Assembly (NCBI GenBank): GCA_964370225.1
Contig: CAYJII010000010.1
Location: forward strand, 1-61,093
Source of the DNA: CAYJII01 sp964370225
GTDB taxonomy: Bacteria > Bacillota > Clostridia > Oscillospirales > Ruminococcaceae
Length of the DNA: 61,093 nucleotides
Direction: 5' to 3'
Below, in pieces: positions 44,467 to 52,348 of the stretch. The stretch's first letter is position 1. Each line of letters begins with the position of its first letter. The position numbers and the translations under genes were made by a program. The notes beneath the pieces are model-generated. The model saw only the letters and a list, made by a program, of their open reading frames with translations. It was not told the origin of the DNA and did not search any database.

Positions 44467-45963
44467 TTATATCCCCTCTTCGCTAATTTCAATATTTTTA
44501 TTTTCTCGCAAATACTTAAAAAATTTCTTTGCTTCACTTACATTAAGGCTTGCTACTGTCTGCTTTTTCACTCTCTCCGAATAAGTGTAAATATTTATGT
44601 CACAACCTTCTGTTAGCTGCTGTATCGGCGTTTGTATATACCTGATGTCCACAATCCTATCAAGATAGATGCAGCTTGTGTATATCCCAAAACCTTTGGT
44701 GTAATAAAGCGTAACAATATTATCTCTCGTACCAATTCCCGTAAAGAAAAACGAGTAAAATTTGACGATAAGCCACCATACCGCTGGGACTAATACTGCT
44801 ATTCCAGCGAAAATGATAAGGGTTGCGTGCTCCGCCATAAAATGCAGTAGCACTAGACATACCGCAAGAATAAGTAGCACGAGTGCCGAAGGATAGCTCA
44901 CAAACCTAAAAAAGTTGTTGCGTTTTGGTGTCACTTGACGCTTTACAATAGGAAGCTCTCCAAATAAAAACTTTAGGTTACTCTCAATCTCTTCTGCTTC
45001 TCCAGCTGGTAGAAGCACTGAAATTTGGTTTTTGCTTTTGCCATAACCCGTGCAATCGATTAGCACGCTAAAGTAACCCATTATTTTTGTGAGTAAAGTT
45101 TGACGTATAAGCAAAAAATTGATGTGGCTGTTTTCAACAATGTTTTCATTCTTTGTTAAAAGCCCGTACTTGATATGGAAGTAATTTTTATTCCGCTTCA
45201 CCTCGAACTTAAGATGTCCAATAATATTTGTAATGAAAGCAATTAACCAAAAAGTTAAGATTGCGTAGGAAATAACCGCTACTATTACAGGTAGCCCAAA
45301 AGTATATTGCGAAGCGATGTCTGTGAAGTTTGATACGAGCATATATTCGATATCCTCAGAAAAAATATTCCCAAACTGCGACACAGCCGTAATAACATAA
45401 AGAACTCCTGTGAGTGAATCGGATGTGACAAAGCTAAATATTGCGATGTACAAATTCCGTGGAACTATAGTTTTCTTTGCTTTTGCGTCGTACGAGCTTA
45501 TCACATTCACGGTTTCTAGCTTTGATATAATCTCATCCAGTGATTTTTTCTTCACTAAGATGTAAAAATCAAAGTTCCTGTGCCCACCAGCATCGGTATC
45601 TATATGCACTCGCACCATTTTTATTGGTGCATAAAACCATGGCTTTTGTATAAAAATAGCGCTAATTTTTTCATAAGGGATGTATTTTTTTTGACGCAAG
45701 AATATGCCCTTCACCGCATAAATGCCATGCTGCTTAAATGAAAACTTCATGCAATACCACTGATATAGGCCCAGTGATATTATTAGACCTATAATAATTA
45801 AGTCAAACCACGCACCCTGTACCCACGCGCTTAGACCGCCTGAAACGGTAAATAGCGCTCTTAGTAACGGTAAAAGCAAAAACATGAAATATTTTGAGGT
45901 GTTTTCAAAAATCATCAGTGGATTACAGCGCATAAATTTTTCCGCTTTAATATATCTCTTCAT
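44467..45963 (-). CDS. PH-domain (bPH2) membrane protein, YdbT-like
   Basis: A 498-residue membrane protein with several helices and repeated bacterial pleckstrin-homology-like segments. Examples of the beta-strand signature are YGIYAVKGIFLRQKKYIPYEKI-type text split around ~80-105, HIKYGLLTKNENIVENSHIN and LYYTKGFGIYTSCIYLDRIVD. It forms a pair with the smaller upstream PH-domain gene, as ydbS-ydbT do in Bacillus. Their role is poorly known; they have been linked to resistance to some bacteriocins. The start ATG shares a base with the upstream stop (TAATG), implying coupled translation. Confidence 0.88.
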   Translation of the reverse strand: MKRYIKAEKFMRCNPLMIFENTSKYFMFLLLPLLRALFTVSGGLSAWVQGAWFDLIIIGLIISLGLYQWYCMKFSFKQHGIYAVKGIFLRQKKYIPYEKISAIFIQKPWFYAPIKMVRVHIDTDAGGHRNFDFYILVKKKSLDEIISKLETVNVISSYDAKAKKTIVPRNLYIAIFSFVTSDSLTGVLYVITAVSQFGNIFSEDIEYMLVSNFTDIASQYTFGLPVIVAVISYAILTFWLIAFITNIIGHLKFEVKRNKNYFHIKYGLLTKNENIVENSHINFLLIRQTLLTKIMGYFSVLIDCTGYGKSKNQISVLLPAGEAEEIESNLKFLFGELPIVKRQVTPKRNNFFRFVSYPSALVLLILAVCLVLLHFMAEHATLIIFAGIAVLVPAVWWLIVKFYSFFFTGIGTRDNIVTLYYTKGFGIYTSCIYLDRIVDIRYIQTPIQQLTEGCDINIYTYSERVKKQTVASLNVSEAKKFFKYLRENKNIEISEEGI

Positions 45964-46436
45964 TATTTTTCCTCGCCATAAAAGTCAAGCTCTTCAAAGC
46001 TTTTGTCCGATAACTGCTTAAATATATACTCCGCTTTTGACAGCTTTACAGAGGTTAAAACTATTCTTTTACCAGGCGCAATCGCAACTACTGTGCACGA
46101 ATTGAGAATTTTTGATAAAAAAGTTTTATACACAGTTGCATAGGTAATTTTGTTTCGTGGCATATAGTGGATACGATGGAATATTACTCCTCTTTTAATA
46201 ATAACTGCACCCTGTGTAATACAGTATCCATAATTTAAATAGTAAAGTGGCAAGTATAAAAAGCAGGCAAAAATCATTGTTGCGCCTACTATCCAGTTAA
46301 TTATATAGTAAAATTCTGTGCCTTCTCTAAAAACTAGCGCGATAATGGCAAAAATACTGCCAAATCCTAAAACAGTAATTATATAGTAATACAATAAGAC
46401 TTGAAACGACATTTTTTCAAAAGTAATTTTTTTCAT
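45963..46436 (-). CDS. PH-domain membrane protein, YdbS-like
   Basis: A 157-residue protein with two membrane helices (~12-34; ~42-63) followed by one bPH2 domain. Signature segments include YGYCITQGAVIIKRGVIFHR, IHYMPRNKITYATV and a C-terminal helix with EYIFKQLSD. It is translationally coupled to the larger PH-domain gene. The pair probably forms one membrane complex. Function unknown. The start is close to GAAACGAGGC upstream. Confidence 0.87.
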   Translation of the reverse strand: MKKITFEKMSFQVLLYYYIITVLGFGSIFAIIALVFREGTEFYYIINWIVGATMIFACFLYLPLYYLNYGYCITQGAVIIKRGVIFHRIHYMPRNKITYATVYKTFLSKILNSCTVVAIAPGKRIVLTSVKLSKAEYIFKQLSDKSFEELDFYGEEK

Positions 46437-46541
46437 TTTAGCCTCGTTTCTCCCCTATCCCATATTCATGTAAAATAGGTTCATTTTATTATATGTAAAA
46501 ATATTTTATCCAATGCAAATTTATCTTTACGAAATAATACT

Positions 46542-46571
46542 AAAGGCACTGCTAATTAAAACAGTGCCTTT
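46542..46571 (-). terminator. Terminator-like hairpin after the 33-residue membrane peptide gene
   Basis: A 10-bp stem (46542-46551 with 46562-46571, arms AAAGGCACTG and its complement), placed eight bases past the small gene's stop. The T tract on the reverse strand is interrupted, so strength is uncertain. Confidence 0.6.
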
Positions 46572-46578
46572 GCTTATT

Positions 46579-46680
46579 TTATGCTAAGAAAAACTGAATT
46601 GCAGGTAACGCGATTACCCCTAATATCATGAGGGCAACAACTATTAGCGCAATAATTCTAAATACTTTTTTGTTTTTCAC
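46579..46680 (-). CDS. 33-residue single-span membrane peptide
   Basis: Reverse strand GTG at 46680 opens MKNKKVFRIIALIVVALMIL and continues GVIALPAIQFFLA. A basic N-terminus precedes a hydrophobic helix covering almost the whole peptide. AGAGG lies six bases upstream of GTG, and a hairpin follows the stop. It sits between folT and the PH-domain pair, all on the same strand. It lacks a known family that I can name. Candidate roles are a small transporter or protease modulator; this is inference. The ribosome site plus terminator make it credible as a gene. Confidence 0.62.
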   Translation of the reverse strand: MKNKKVFRIIALIVVALMILGVIALPAIQFFLA

Positions 46681-46740
46681 GATAATCCTCTTTTCTTATT
46701 ATACGCACCGTATTTTATCCGAGGATTATACAGCGGTACT

Positions 46741-47277
46741 TTATATTCTAACCTTTTTTCTGTATCTTTGTAAAAATTTCATCAATGCGAACATCACTAA
46801 AATTTCAAAAGGTAGCATTAATGCGGATTCCAAAATTCTTGCTGGTAATGCGATGAAAAATGTTGTGTATCCCATTACTTGTAACCAAAATGTTCCTAAT
46901 AGTAAATTCACAAACACAACTACCACTAAATTAGAGAGTATTACCCTTTTTAGTGACACTGGTTTATTGTAAAAAAACAAACCGTGAATTATCCCTGTGA
47001 GCACCGCGTTAAAAGTCCAACCTGGAAAATATGGTCCCACCGGCTTTATTACAAAGCCTAAGATGTCACTAATTCCACCAACAATTCCCGCAGTAAATGG
47101 CCCGTATAAAAACGCTGCCGCACTGGTTGTGATAAAAGCAAAGCTCACTTTAATCAGCGAACCGATGTAAAATACCAATAAAGATAAAACTACATTGATA
47201 GCTGTAAGCATTGCTGCCATTGTTATCGTCGTCACTTTTTTAAGTTGTGCCGCCGATGATTTAATATTGTCAAACAT
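46741..47277 (-). CDS. folT: Folate-family ECF transporter S component
   Basis: Substrate-binding membrane subunit of an energy-coupling-factor transporter, expected to take up folate or derivatives with a shared ECF module encoded elsewhere. 178 residues with about six helices. ALTAINVVLSLL-like text near the N-terminus (MAAMLTAINVVLSLLVFYIG), SAAAFLYGPFTAGIVGGISD and PVGPYFPGWTFNAVLTGIIH are typical of FolT. The THF riboswitch directly upstream confirms the folate assignment. AAGGAGG precedes ATG. Confidence 0.95.
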   Translation of the reverse strand: MFDNIKSSAAQLKKVTTITMAAMLTAINVVLSLLVFYIGSLIKVSFAFITTSAAAFLYGPFTAGIVGGISDILGFVIKPVGPYFPGWTFNAVLTGIIHGLFFYNKPVSLKRVILSNLVVVVFVNLLLGTFWLQVMGYTTFFIALPARILESALMLPFEILVMFALMKFLQRYRKKVRI

Positions 47278-47356
47278 AAAAGCATACCTCCTTATAAAAA
47301 TTTGCTACTCTACATAAGGAAATGTACGCAAAAATGCATACGACTTTCTCTATATA

Positions 47357-47449
47357 GCAGCGGGATGCGAATCTTGCACCGCAATTACTTTTCGTCTACA
47401 TGACAACTCCCCGTTCACATAGCACTTAACGCGCAAAATTCTACTCTGC
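47357..47449 (-). promoter_or_regulatory. Tetrahydrofolate (THF) riboswitch
   Basis: The reverse strand contains the THF-I elements in order: AGAGTAGA near the 5' end, TTGCGCGTTAAGTG, GTGAACGGGGAGTTGTCA, GACGAA, GCGGTGC and the 3' arm CGCATCCCGCT. Between it and folT, CCTTAT (plus 47314-47319) can pair with the ATAAGG (plus 47290-47295) of the ribosome site, so control is probably translational: THF binding would reduce folate uptake. Confidence 0.93.
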
Positions 47450-47512
47450 ATTTATTTAGACAATACTATTTTAACAAAATAATCGTGATAATACAACACT
47501 TTTTCTTAAGTT

Positions 47513-48889
47513 TTATTTTTTGCTCAATTTTTCAACAATCATTTTAGCACATTTGTTGATATCTCCACAACTCATTGTTATAACAAGATCACCTTTTTTC
47601 GCGATGGAGCATACATAATCCGATATTTCCTCAAATTCTTCAAAGGCAATGCTCTGCGGAATTTTATCAGCTAAATCTTTTGTGTGTATATTATAAATGT
47701 TTTTCTCGCGTGAACCCATAATTTTTGATAGAACAACAATGTCTGCTTTTTGTAAAACTGTAGCAAAATCGTCAAGCAATTTTTTAGTTCTAGAAAATGT
47801 AAACGGTTGGTGAACTGCTATTACTCGCTCAAAATCCATTGAGTTAGCCGCGTCTAACGTCACTGCAATCTCTGCGGGGTGATGTGCATAGTCATCCACA
47901 ACAGTAATTCCATCGACCACACCTACTACCTCAAATCTTCTGCCAGCTCCCCTGAAATCTTTAAGTCCATCTCCTAACTTTGTTGGGTCTACTCCTGACA
48001 TAACAGCAGCTGCGCATGCTGCCACTGCGTTTAGTACATTATGAATACCCGGAACAAAAATATCAATATTACACAGTACTTTATCTTCCTTCATAAAATC
48101 AAAGTTTGTGTGTATTCCGCTTTTTTGCACAATATTTTTTGCGTAATAGTCATTGCTTTCACCTAATCCGAAAGTCACAATTTCAGTAGTAACTCCGCTT
48201 ATCGCTTGCTTCGAGTACTCGTCGTCTCCATTAATTAACACGGATTTAGTTGCGAGTTTTGAAAATTTATTAAATGAGGCAATAAGATTATCCATGGTCT
48301 TAAAATAGTCCATGTGATCCTCGTCAATATTTAATATAACTGCTATATCGGGGGATAATTTTAAGAAGGTATCAACAAATTCGCATGCTTCGCATACCAT
48401 ATGCTCGCTCTTCCCTACTCTTCCACTTCCATCAATAGCTTTAAGCTTACCCCCAACCACTACAGTCGGATCTTTCTCGCTTTCCATCATTATTTGAGTA
48501 AGCATTGAAGTTGCTGTTGTCTTACCATGCGTACCACTTATGCAGATTGCATTGGCAAAATGTGCTGATATTATCCCAAGTAGCTCACTTCGTTCTAAAA
48601 CAGGAACTCCACTATTTTTTGAAGCGACAAGTTCCTCGTTATCAGCCATGATTGCAGCAGAATGCACAATTAAATCAGCGCCTTCTATATTAGATGCACG
48701 TTGCCCTAAAAAAACTTTTATCCCCATACTCTCAATTTTTTCAAGAGTATCAGTTTGATTATTGTCAGAGCCACTTAAGCTAAACCCTTCTGCATGTAGA
48801 ATTTGAGCTAGTGGATACATCCCCGAACCACCAATTCCAATAAAATGTATATGTTTTTTCCCATTTAAAATACTATCTTTTAAGTTCAT
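47513..48889 (-). CDS. murC: UDP-N-acetylmuramate--L-alanine ligase
   Basis: Adds the first L-alanine to UDP-MurNAc with ATP. 458 residues. HFIGIGGSGMYPLAQIL binds UDP; the ATP loop is CISGTHGKTTATSM; NIDEDHMDYF, AAAVMSG, DDYAHHPAEI and HQPFTFSRT are family blocks. GGAGGTT is found upstream of ATG. It is not beside other mur genes; murB is 40 kb away, matching the scattered arrangement common near origins of Firmicutes. Confidence 0.98.
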   Translation of the reverse strand: MNLKDSILNGKKHIHFIGIGGSGMYPLAQILHAEGFSLSGSDNNQTDTLEKIESMGIKVFLGQRASNIEGADLIVHSAAIMADNEELVASKNSGVPVLERSELLGIISAHFANAICISGTHGKTTATSMLTQIMMESEKDPTVVVGGKLKAIDGSGRVGKSEHMVCEACEFVDTFLKLSPDIAVILNIDEDHMDYFKTMDNLIASFNKFSKLATKSVLINGDDEYSKQAISGVTTEIVTFGLGESNDYYAKNIVQKSGIHTNFDFMKEDKVLCNIDIFVPGIHNVLNAVAACAAAVMSGVDPTKLGDGLKDFRGAGRRFEVVGVVDGITVVDDYAHHPAEIAVTLDAANSMDFERVIAVHQPFTFSRTKKLLDDFATVLQKADIVVLSKIMGSREKNIYNIHTKDLADKIPQSIAFEEFEEISDYVCSIAKKGDLVITMSCGDINKCAKMIVEKLSKK

Positions 48890-49103
48890 TACAACCTCCG
48901 TAGTTAAAAATTATATAAAATCCATTATTTACATTATACTATATAACTTATTATATTGCAAAGTTTAAAAAAAATAAACATTTTTCTTGTATAAAGTTAA
49001 TTTTTTCTTGCTATACTATTTTTATGATACTTTGCACGAACATATTTTTACATCATGTTTTGCCTTTTGATGGCAATTACCATTAATAAAAAAGGAGATT
49101 GTT

Positions 49104-49430
49104 ATGAACGTTACCGATATTAAAATAAGAAAATTACTTAATGACGGCAGATTGCGCGCTGTTGTCTCTATCACTGTTGATAATTCTATTGCTATTCACG
49201 ATATTAAGGTTATTGAGGGCGAAAATCGCTATTTTGTAGCTATGCCAAGCCGAAGAGAAGAATCTGGCAGCTTTAGGGATATTGTACACCCGATTTCTGC
49301 ACATTCGAGAACTTATTTAGAAAATATAATCCTAGATGCATATAAAGAAGCTGTGGAAAATGCTCCTCAAGACGACACTTTAGATGAGCAATCAGATGAA
49401 GTGGCTGAATATGAGCAAGATGCAGAATAA
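49104..49430 (+). CDS. spoVG: Septation regulator SpoVG
   Basis: Small nucleic-acid-binding regulator involved in septation timing, capsule and virulence in Gram-positives. 108 residues: MNVTDIKIRKLL, GRLRAVVSITVDNSIAIHDI, VIEGE, FVAMPSRRE and DIVHPISAHSR are all conserved; the tail after ~90 is acidic and variable. AAAAGGAG lies before ATG. A plausible -10, TATACT, is at 49012-49017, but no clear sigma-H site was read. It is monocistronic with its own terminator and convergent with the parB cluster. Confidence 0.97.
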   Translation: MNVTDIKIRKLLNDGRLRAVVSITVDNSIAIHDIKVIEGENRYFVAMPSRREESGSFRDIVHPISAHSRTYLENIILDAYKEAVENAPQDDTLDEQSDEVAEYEQDAE

Positions 49431-49448
49431 TTAATTTTTATAAAAGTT

Positions 49449-49486
49449 AAAGCGATAAATCGTTATTATGACGATTTATCGCTTTT
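49449..49486. terminator. Bidirectional terminator between spoVG and the 32-residue peptide gene
   Basis: A 15-bp stem (49449-49463 with 49471-49485, left arm AAAGCGATAAATCGT). Only two bases separate it from the stop of the small reverse-strand gene. Confidence 0.88.
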
Positions 49487-49487
49487 A

Positions 49488-49586
49488 TTATTTATTCTTA
49501 TTTATAGCAATCACTGCAATAGCAATTGCAATGCCCGCAACTAGTAGTCCTCCGATAATAAAAGCACCTATTCCCATTATAGACAT
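49488..49586 (-). CDS. 32-residue membrane peptide downstream of parB
   Basis: Reverse strand ATG at 49586 gives MSIMGIGAFIIGGLLVAGIA then IAIAVIAINKNK, a single hydrophobic span rich in Gly/Ile/Ala with a short basic end. A strong GGAGGGGG ribosome site lies directly upstream, just after the parB stop (16 bases between genes). A terminator follows the stop. It therefore looks like the last gene of the parA-parB operon. I do not recognise a family. A link to segregation or to the membrane is inferred from position only. Confidence 0.68.
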   Translation of the reverse strand: MSIMGIGAFIIGGLLVAGIAIAIAVIAINKNK

Positions 49587-49602
49587 ATTCTTCCCCCTCC
49601 CC

Positions 49603-50457
49603 CTACTGCTTGCATAACTGCTCTGCAATTATCTTTAGTTCTTCATCATCATAAAATTCAATGCTGATGCTACCTTTGTTTTTTCCTTTATTTATCTTTA
49701 TTTTGCGCCCTAACTCATTTGTCAGTGCTAATTGCATTTCTTTATAATAATCGTTCGCTGGAAAAGCTGACTTTTCTGTAATATCAAATTCCTCAAGACG
49801 TTTTTTAACAGTTTTCTCAATATCTCTAACAGTTAAATCTTTTTTATTAATCATTTTTGCAAGACTAATCATAGCTGATTCATTTTCAAGCGGTAATAAT
49901 GCACGTGCATGTCCGCTACTAATTTCACTTTTTCTAACCATTTCTATGATTATATCAGGTAAATTAAGCAGTCTAAGCGCGTTTGCTATCGCTGGGCGTG
50001 ATTTACCCACTGCTTTTGACACTTCCTCTTGTGTAAAGCTGAACTCACTCATTAAATCCCTATACCCAAGCGCTTCCTCAATCGCGTTTAAATCTTCTCT
50101 TTGTAAGTTCTCAATCAATGCAATCTGCATCACTTGCAAATCGTCTAGTTCACGTACAATTGCAGGTACTTCCATCAAACCAAGCATTCTAGCTGCACGA
50201 TAACGGCGCTCGCCTGCTACTATTTGATAGCCATCAGTTCCTAATTCACGTAGAATTAGAGGCTGAATAATTCCATTTTCACGTATTGACTCCGCTAGCT
50301 GCTCCAATTTGCTTTGGTCAAAGTCTTTACGTGGCTGATTTTTATTAGGCTGTATCTCACTAATTTTTATTAAGCTTTCGCCACTTTCGCCAATAGACAG
50401 ACTATTATCTTCCATTAAAGCGCTTAAACCTTTTCCAAGTCCCTTTTTTCTGCTCAT
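49603..50457 (-). CDS. parB: Chromosome-partitioning protein ParB (Spo0J)
   Basis: CTP-dependent clamp that loads at parS and recruits SMC. 284 residues. The N-terminal MSRKKGLGKGLSALM is typical; QPRKDF, the CTP-binding GERRYRAARMLG (C-motif 2) and ENLQREDLN (C-motif 3) are intact. The helix-turn-helix FTQEEVSKAVGKSRPAIANA follows, then a C-terminal dimerisation region. It is 16 bases after parA. Two exact parS sites occur in the window, at 51.3 and 53.4 kb. Confidence 0.98.
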   Translation of the reverse strand: MSRKKGLGKGLSALMEDNSLSIGESGESLIKISEIQPNKNQPRKDFDQSKLEQLAESIRENGIIQPLILRELGTDGYQIVAGERRYRAARMLGLMEVPAIVRELDDLQVMQIALIENLQREDLNAIEEALGYRDLMSEFSFTQEEVSKAVGKSRPAIANALRLLNLPDIIIEMVRKSEISSGHARALLPLENESAMISLAKMINKKDLTVRDIEKTVKKRLEEFDITEKSAFPANDYYKEMQLALTNELGRKIKINKGKNKGSISIEFYDDEELKIIAEQLCKQ

Positions 50458-50473
50458 TTTTCAACCTCCTAAT

Positions 50474-51238
50474 TTACTTATTTTTGCTTATTATTTCTTT
50501 TGTTAGCTCTAAATATGCTTTCGTTCCTTTTGAGCTTCCGTCGTAATAAATTACAGGTTGTCCGTGGCTTGGTGCTTCTGAAATTCTCACATTCCTCGGA
50601 ATTACTGTTTTATATACTTTCGTTGAGAAGAATTTTTTTACTTCCCCTAAAACTTGTGTCGTCAAATTGAGTCTGCCATCAAACATAGTTAAAAGAACAC
50701 CTTCAATTTCTATATTCGCATTGTACACTTTCTTCACCTGACGAATTGTTGCCATTAACTGGCTCAATCCTTCTAGCGCATAATACTCGCATTGTATTGG
50801 TATCAACACCGTATCGCACGCCGCTAAAGCGTTCAGTGTCACTAAACCAAGCGAAGGAGGGCAGTCAATTATTATGTAGTCATACTCGAATTTGAGTGCA
50901 ACAATTGCTTTTTTAAGCACATTTACTCTGTCTTCAACGTCTACTAGCTCTATTTCCGCACCTGCTAGCTCCATATTTGCTGGGATTAAGTCAAGATTTT
51001 TATATTCTGTTTTTACTACTACTTCTTTACCATTTTTTTGGTTGATTAATAGATCGTAACTCGAATTTTCTATCTGTTTTTTGTTAAATCCAAGTCCGCT
51101 TGTCGCATTTCCTTGTGGGTCAATGTCAATCAGCAGCGTTTTTTTCTTCATTTCACCCAAACTTGCTGCAATATTGACAGATGAAGTCGTTTTTCCAACT
51201 CCGCCTTTTTGATTTGCTACCGCAATTATTTTACCCAT
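50474..51238 (-). CDS. parA: Chromosome-partitioning ATPase ParA (Soj)
   Basis: Deviant Walker-type ATPase that moves ParB-parS complexes and in Bacillus also controls DnaA. 254 residues. Walker A is KGGVGKTTSSVNIA with the signature lysine; DIDPQGNATSGLG, IIIDCPPSLG and the C-terminal IPRNVRISEAPSHGQP are standard. A ribosome site AAAGGAGCG lies upstream. It precedes parB; a parS-bearing terminator separates it from noc. Confidence 0.98.
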   Translation of the reverse strand: MGKIIAVANQKGGVGKTTSSVNIAASLGEMKKKTLLIDIDPQGNATSGLGFNKKQIENSSYDLLINQKNGKEVVVKTEYKNLDLIPANMELAGAEIELVDVEDRVNVLKKAIVALKFEYDYIIIDCPPSLGLVTLNALAACDTVLIPIQCEYYALEGLSQLMATIRQVKKVYNANIEIEGVLLTMFDGRLNLTTQVLGEVKKFFSTKVYKTVIPRNVRISEAPSHGQPVIYYDGSSKGTKAYLELTKEIISKNK

Positions 51239-51293
51239 ATTCGCTCCTTTTTACTTGCGTTTTTATACTATTTTAAGTATATCACTTTATGCG

Positions 51294-51335
51294 AAAAAAA
51301 TCAATAATGTTTCACGTGAAACATTATTGATTTTT
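51294..51335 (-). terminator. parS site inside an intrinsic terminator between noc and parA
   Basis: 51308-51323 is TGTTTCACGTGAAACA, an exact parS. It is the core of a 40-base perfect palindrome (51296-51335). On the reverse strand, the direction of noc, seven T end the hairpin (plus A at 51294-51300), so the same DNA is both ParB's loading site and the terminator of noc. Five T also follow on the plus strand. Confidence 0.95.
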
Positions 51336-51424
51336 GCAACAAAAAAAACAGTAGATTATACTGCTTTTTTTGTCTGGGAACGTGTTAAATTTATTAAACT
51401 CAAGTAAAACTTGAAGTTTAAGCT

Positions 51425-52213
51425 TTATCTAGGAATTCTAACTATATACTCAATAAAGTTTTCACCCTCTTTTTTAGTAGATGTTGCTGATATGCCAGCC
51501 ATTTTCATGACATTAACTGCTTTGTTTATACTATTAACAAAAACTCGCACATCTTTTATTATTGGAATACTTTTTTTCTTTGGCTTTTCTATTAAAAGGT
51601 TATCTATGTATTTTTCAGTTTGTGCGACATTTAGACCATACTTTTCAACATGCTCTAATACAGCAATTGCTGTTTCTTGGTCTTTTATTCTAAGCATAGA
51701 GCGAGCATGCCTTTCGCTTAAATTATATTCAAGCAGTTTTTCTTGCACAAATTTTGATAGTTTCAACAATCTCATTTTATTCGCTAATGTGGACTGCGCC
51801 ATTTGAAGCTTTATCGCAGCTTCCTCTTGTGTAACATTCCACTCGTTTATTAGTGTTTTCAGTGCTAGTGCTTGCTCAAACATATTAAGGTCCTGTCTAT
51901 GAATATTTTCAATTAAAGCAAGTATTGCAGACTCTGACTCTGTTTTTTCAACACAAATAGCCTGAATATGTTCATAACCTAAAAGTTTGCACGCACGATA
52001 TCTTCTTTCTCCCGATATAATTTCAAACTCGCTTTTGTAATTCTTTCTTACAGTTATCGGCTGCAACAATCCATTTTCTTTTATGCTTTGTGCTAATTCA
52101 TTTATGCTCTCGTCAGTGAATATTTTTCTAGGTTGGGCTGGATTTACTTTTATTTGAACTATTTCAATTAAAATCACTTTGTTTATTACTTTTTCTTTTC
52201 TTAGTCCTAACAT
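51425..52213 (-). CDS. noc: Nucleoid occlusion protein Noc (ParB paralogue)
   Basis: ParB-family CTP-binding protein that in Bacillus binds Noc-box DNA and the membrane to block division over the nucleoid. 262 residues: QPRKIFTDESINELAQSI, GERRYRACKLLG, ENIHRQDLNMFEQA and a helix-turn-helix VTQEEAAIKLQMAQSTLANK. An amphipathic N-terminal stretch (MLGLRKEKVINKVILIEIV) may target the membrane. Position between rsmG and parA is that of noc in Bacillus. I saw no ATTTCCCGGGAAAT Noc box in the window, so function as a second ParB remains possible. Confidence 0.9.
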   Translation of the reverse strand: MLGLRKEKVINKVILIEIVQIKVNPAQPRKIFTDESINELAQSIKENGLLQPITVRKNYKSEFEIISGERRYRACKLLGYEHIQAICVEKTESESAILALIENIHRQDLNMFEQALALKTLINEWNVTQEEAAIKLQMAQSTLANKMRLLKLSKFVQEKLLEYNLSERHARSMLRIKDQETAIAVLEHVEKYGLNVAQTEKYIDNLLIEKPKKKSIPIIKDVRVFVNSINKAVNVMKMAGISATSTKKEGENFIEYIVRIPR

Positions 52214-52321
52214 TATTTCCCCTCCTAAAATATTTCCTGTAACTATAACTTAACACATAATCAATTAAATTGCCAGTTTTTTCCATTTACATTTTTCGCT
52301 ATTACTTTACATAAATATAGA

Positions 52322-52348
52322 AAAACTCCCATATTAAATGGGAGTTTT
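52322..52348 (-). terminator. Terminator overlapping the end of rsmG
   Basis: An 11-bp stem (52322-52332 with 52338-52348, arms AAAACTCCCAT) with the rsmG stop codon in the loop; the A-rich arm yields the U run on the reverse strand. Confidence 0.8.
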
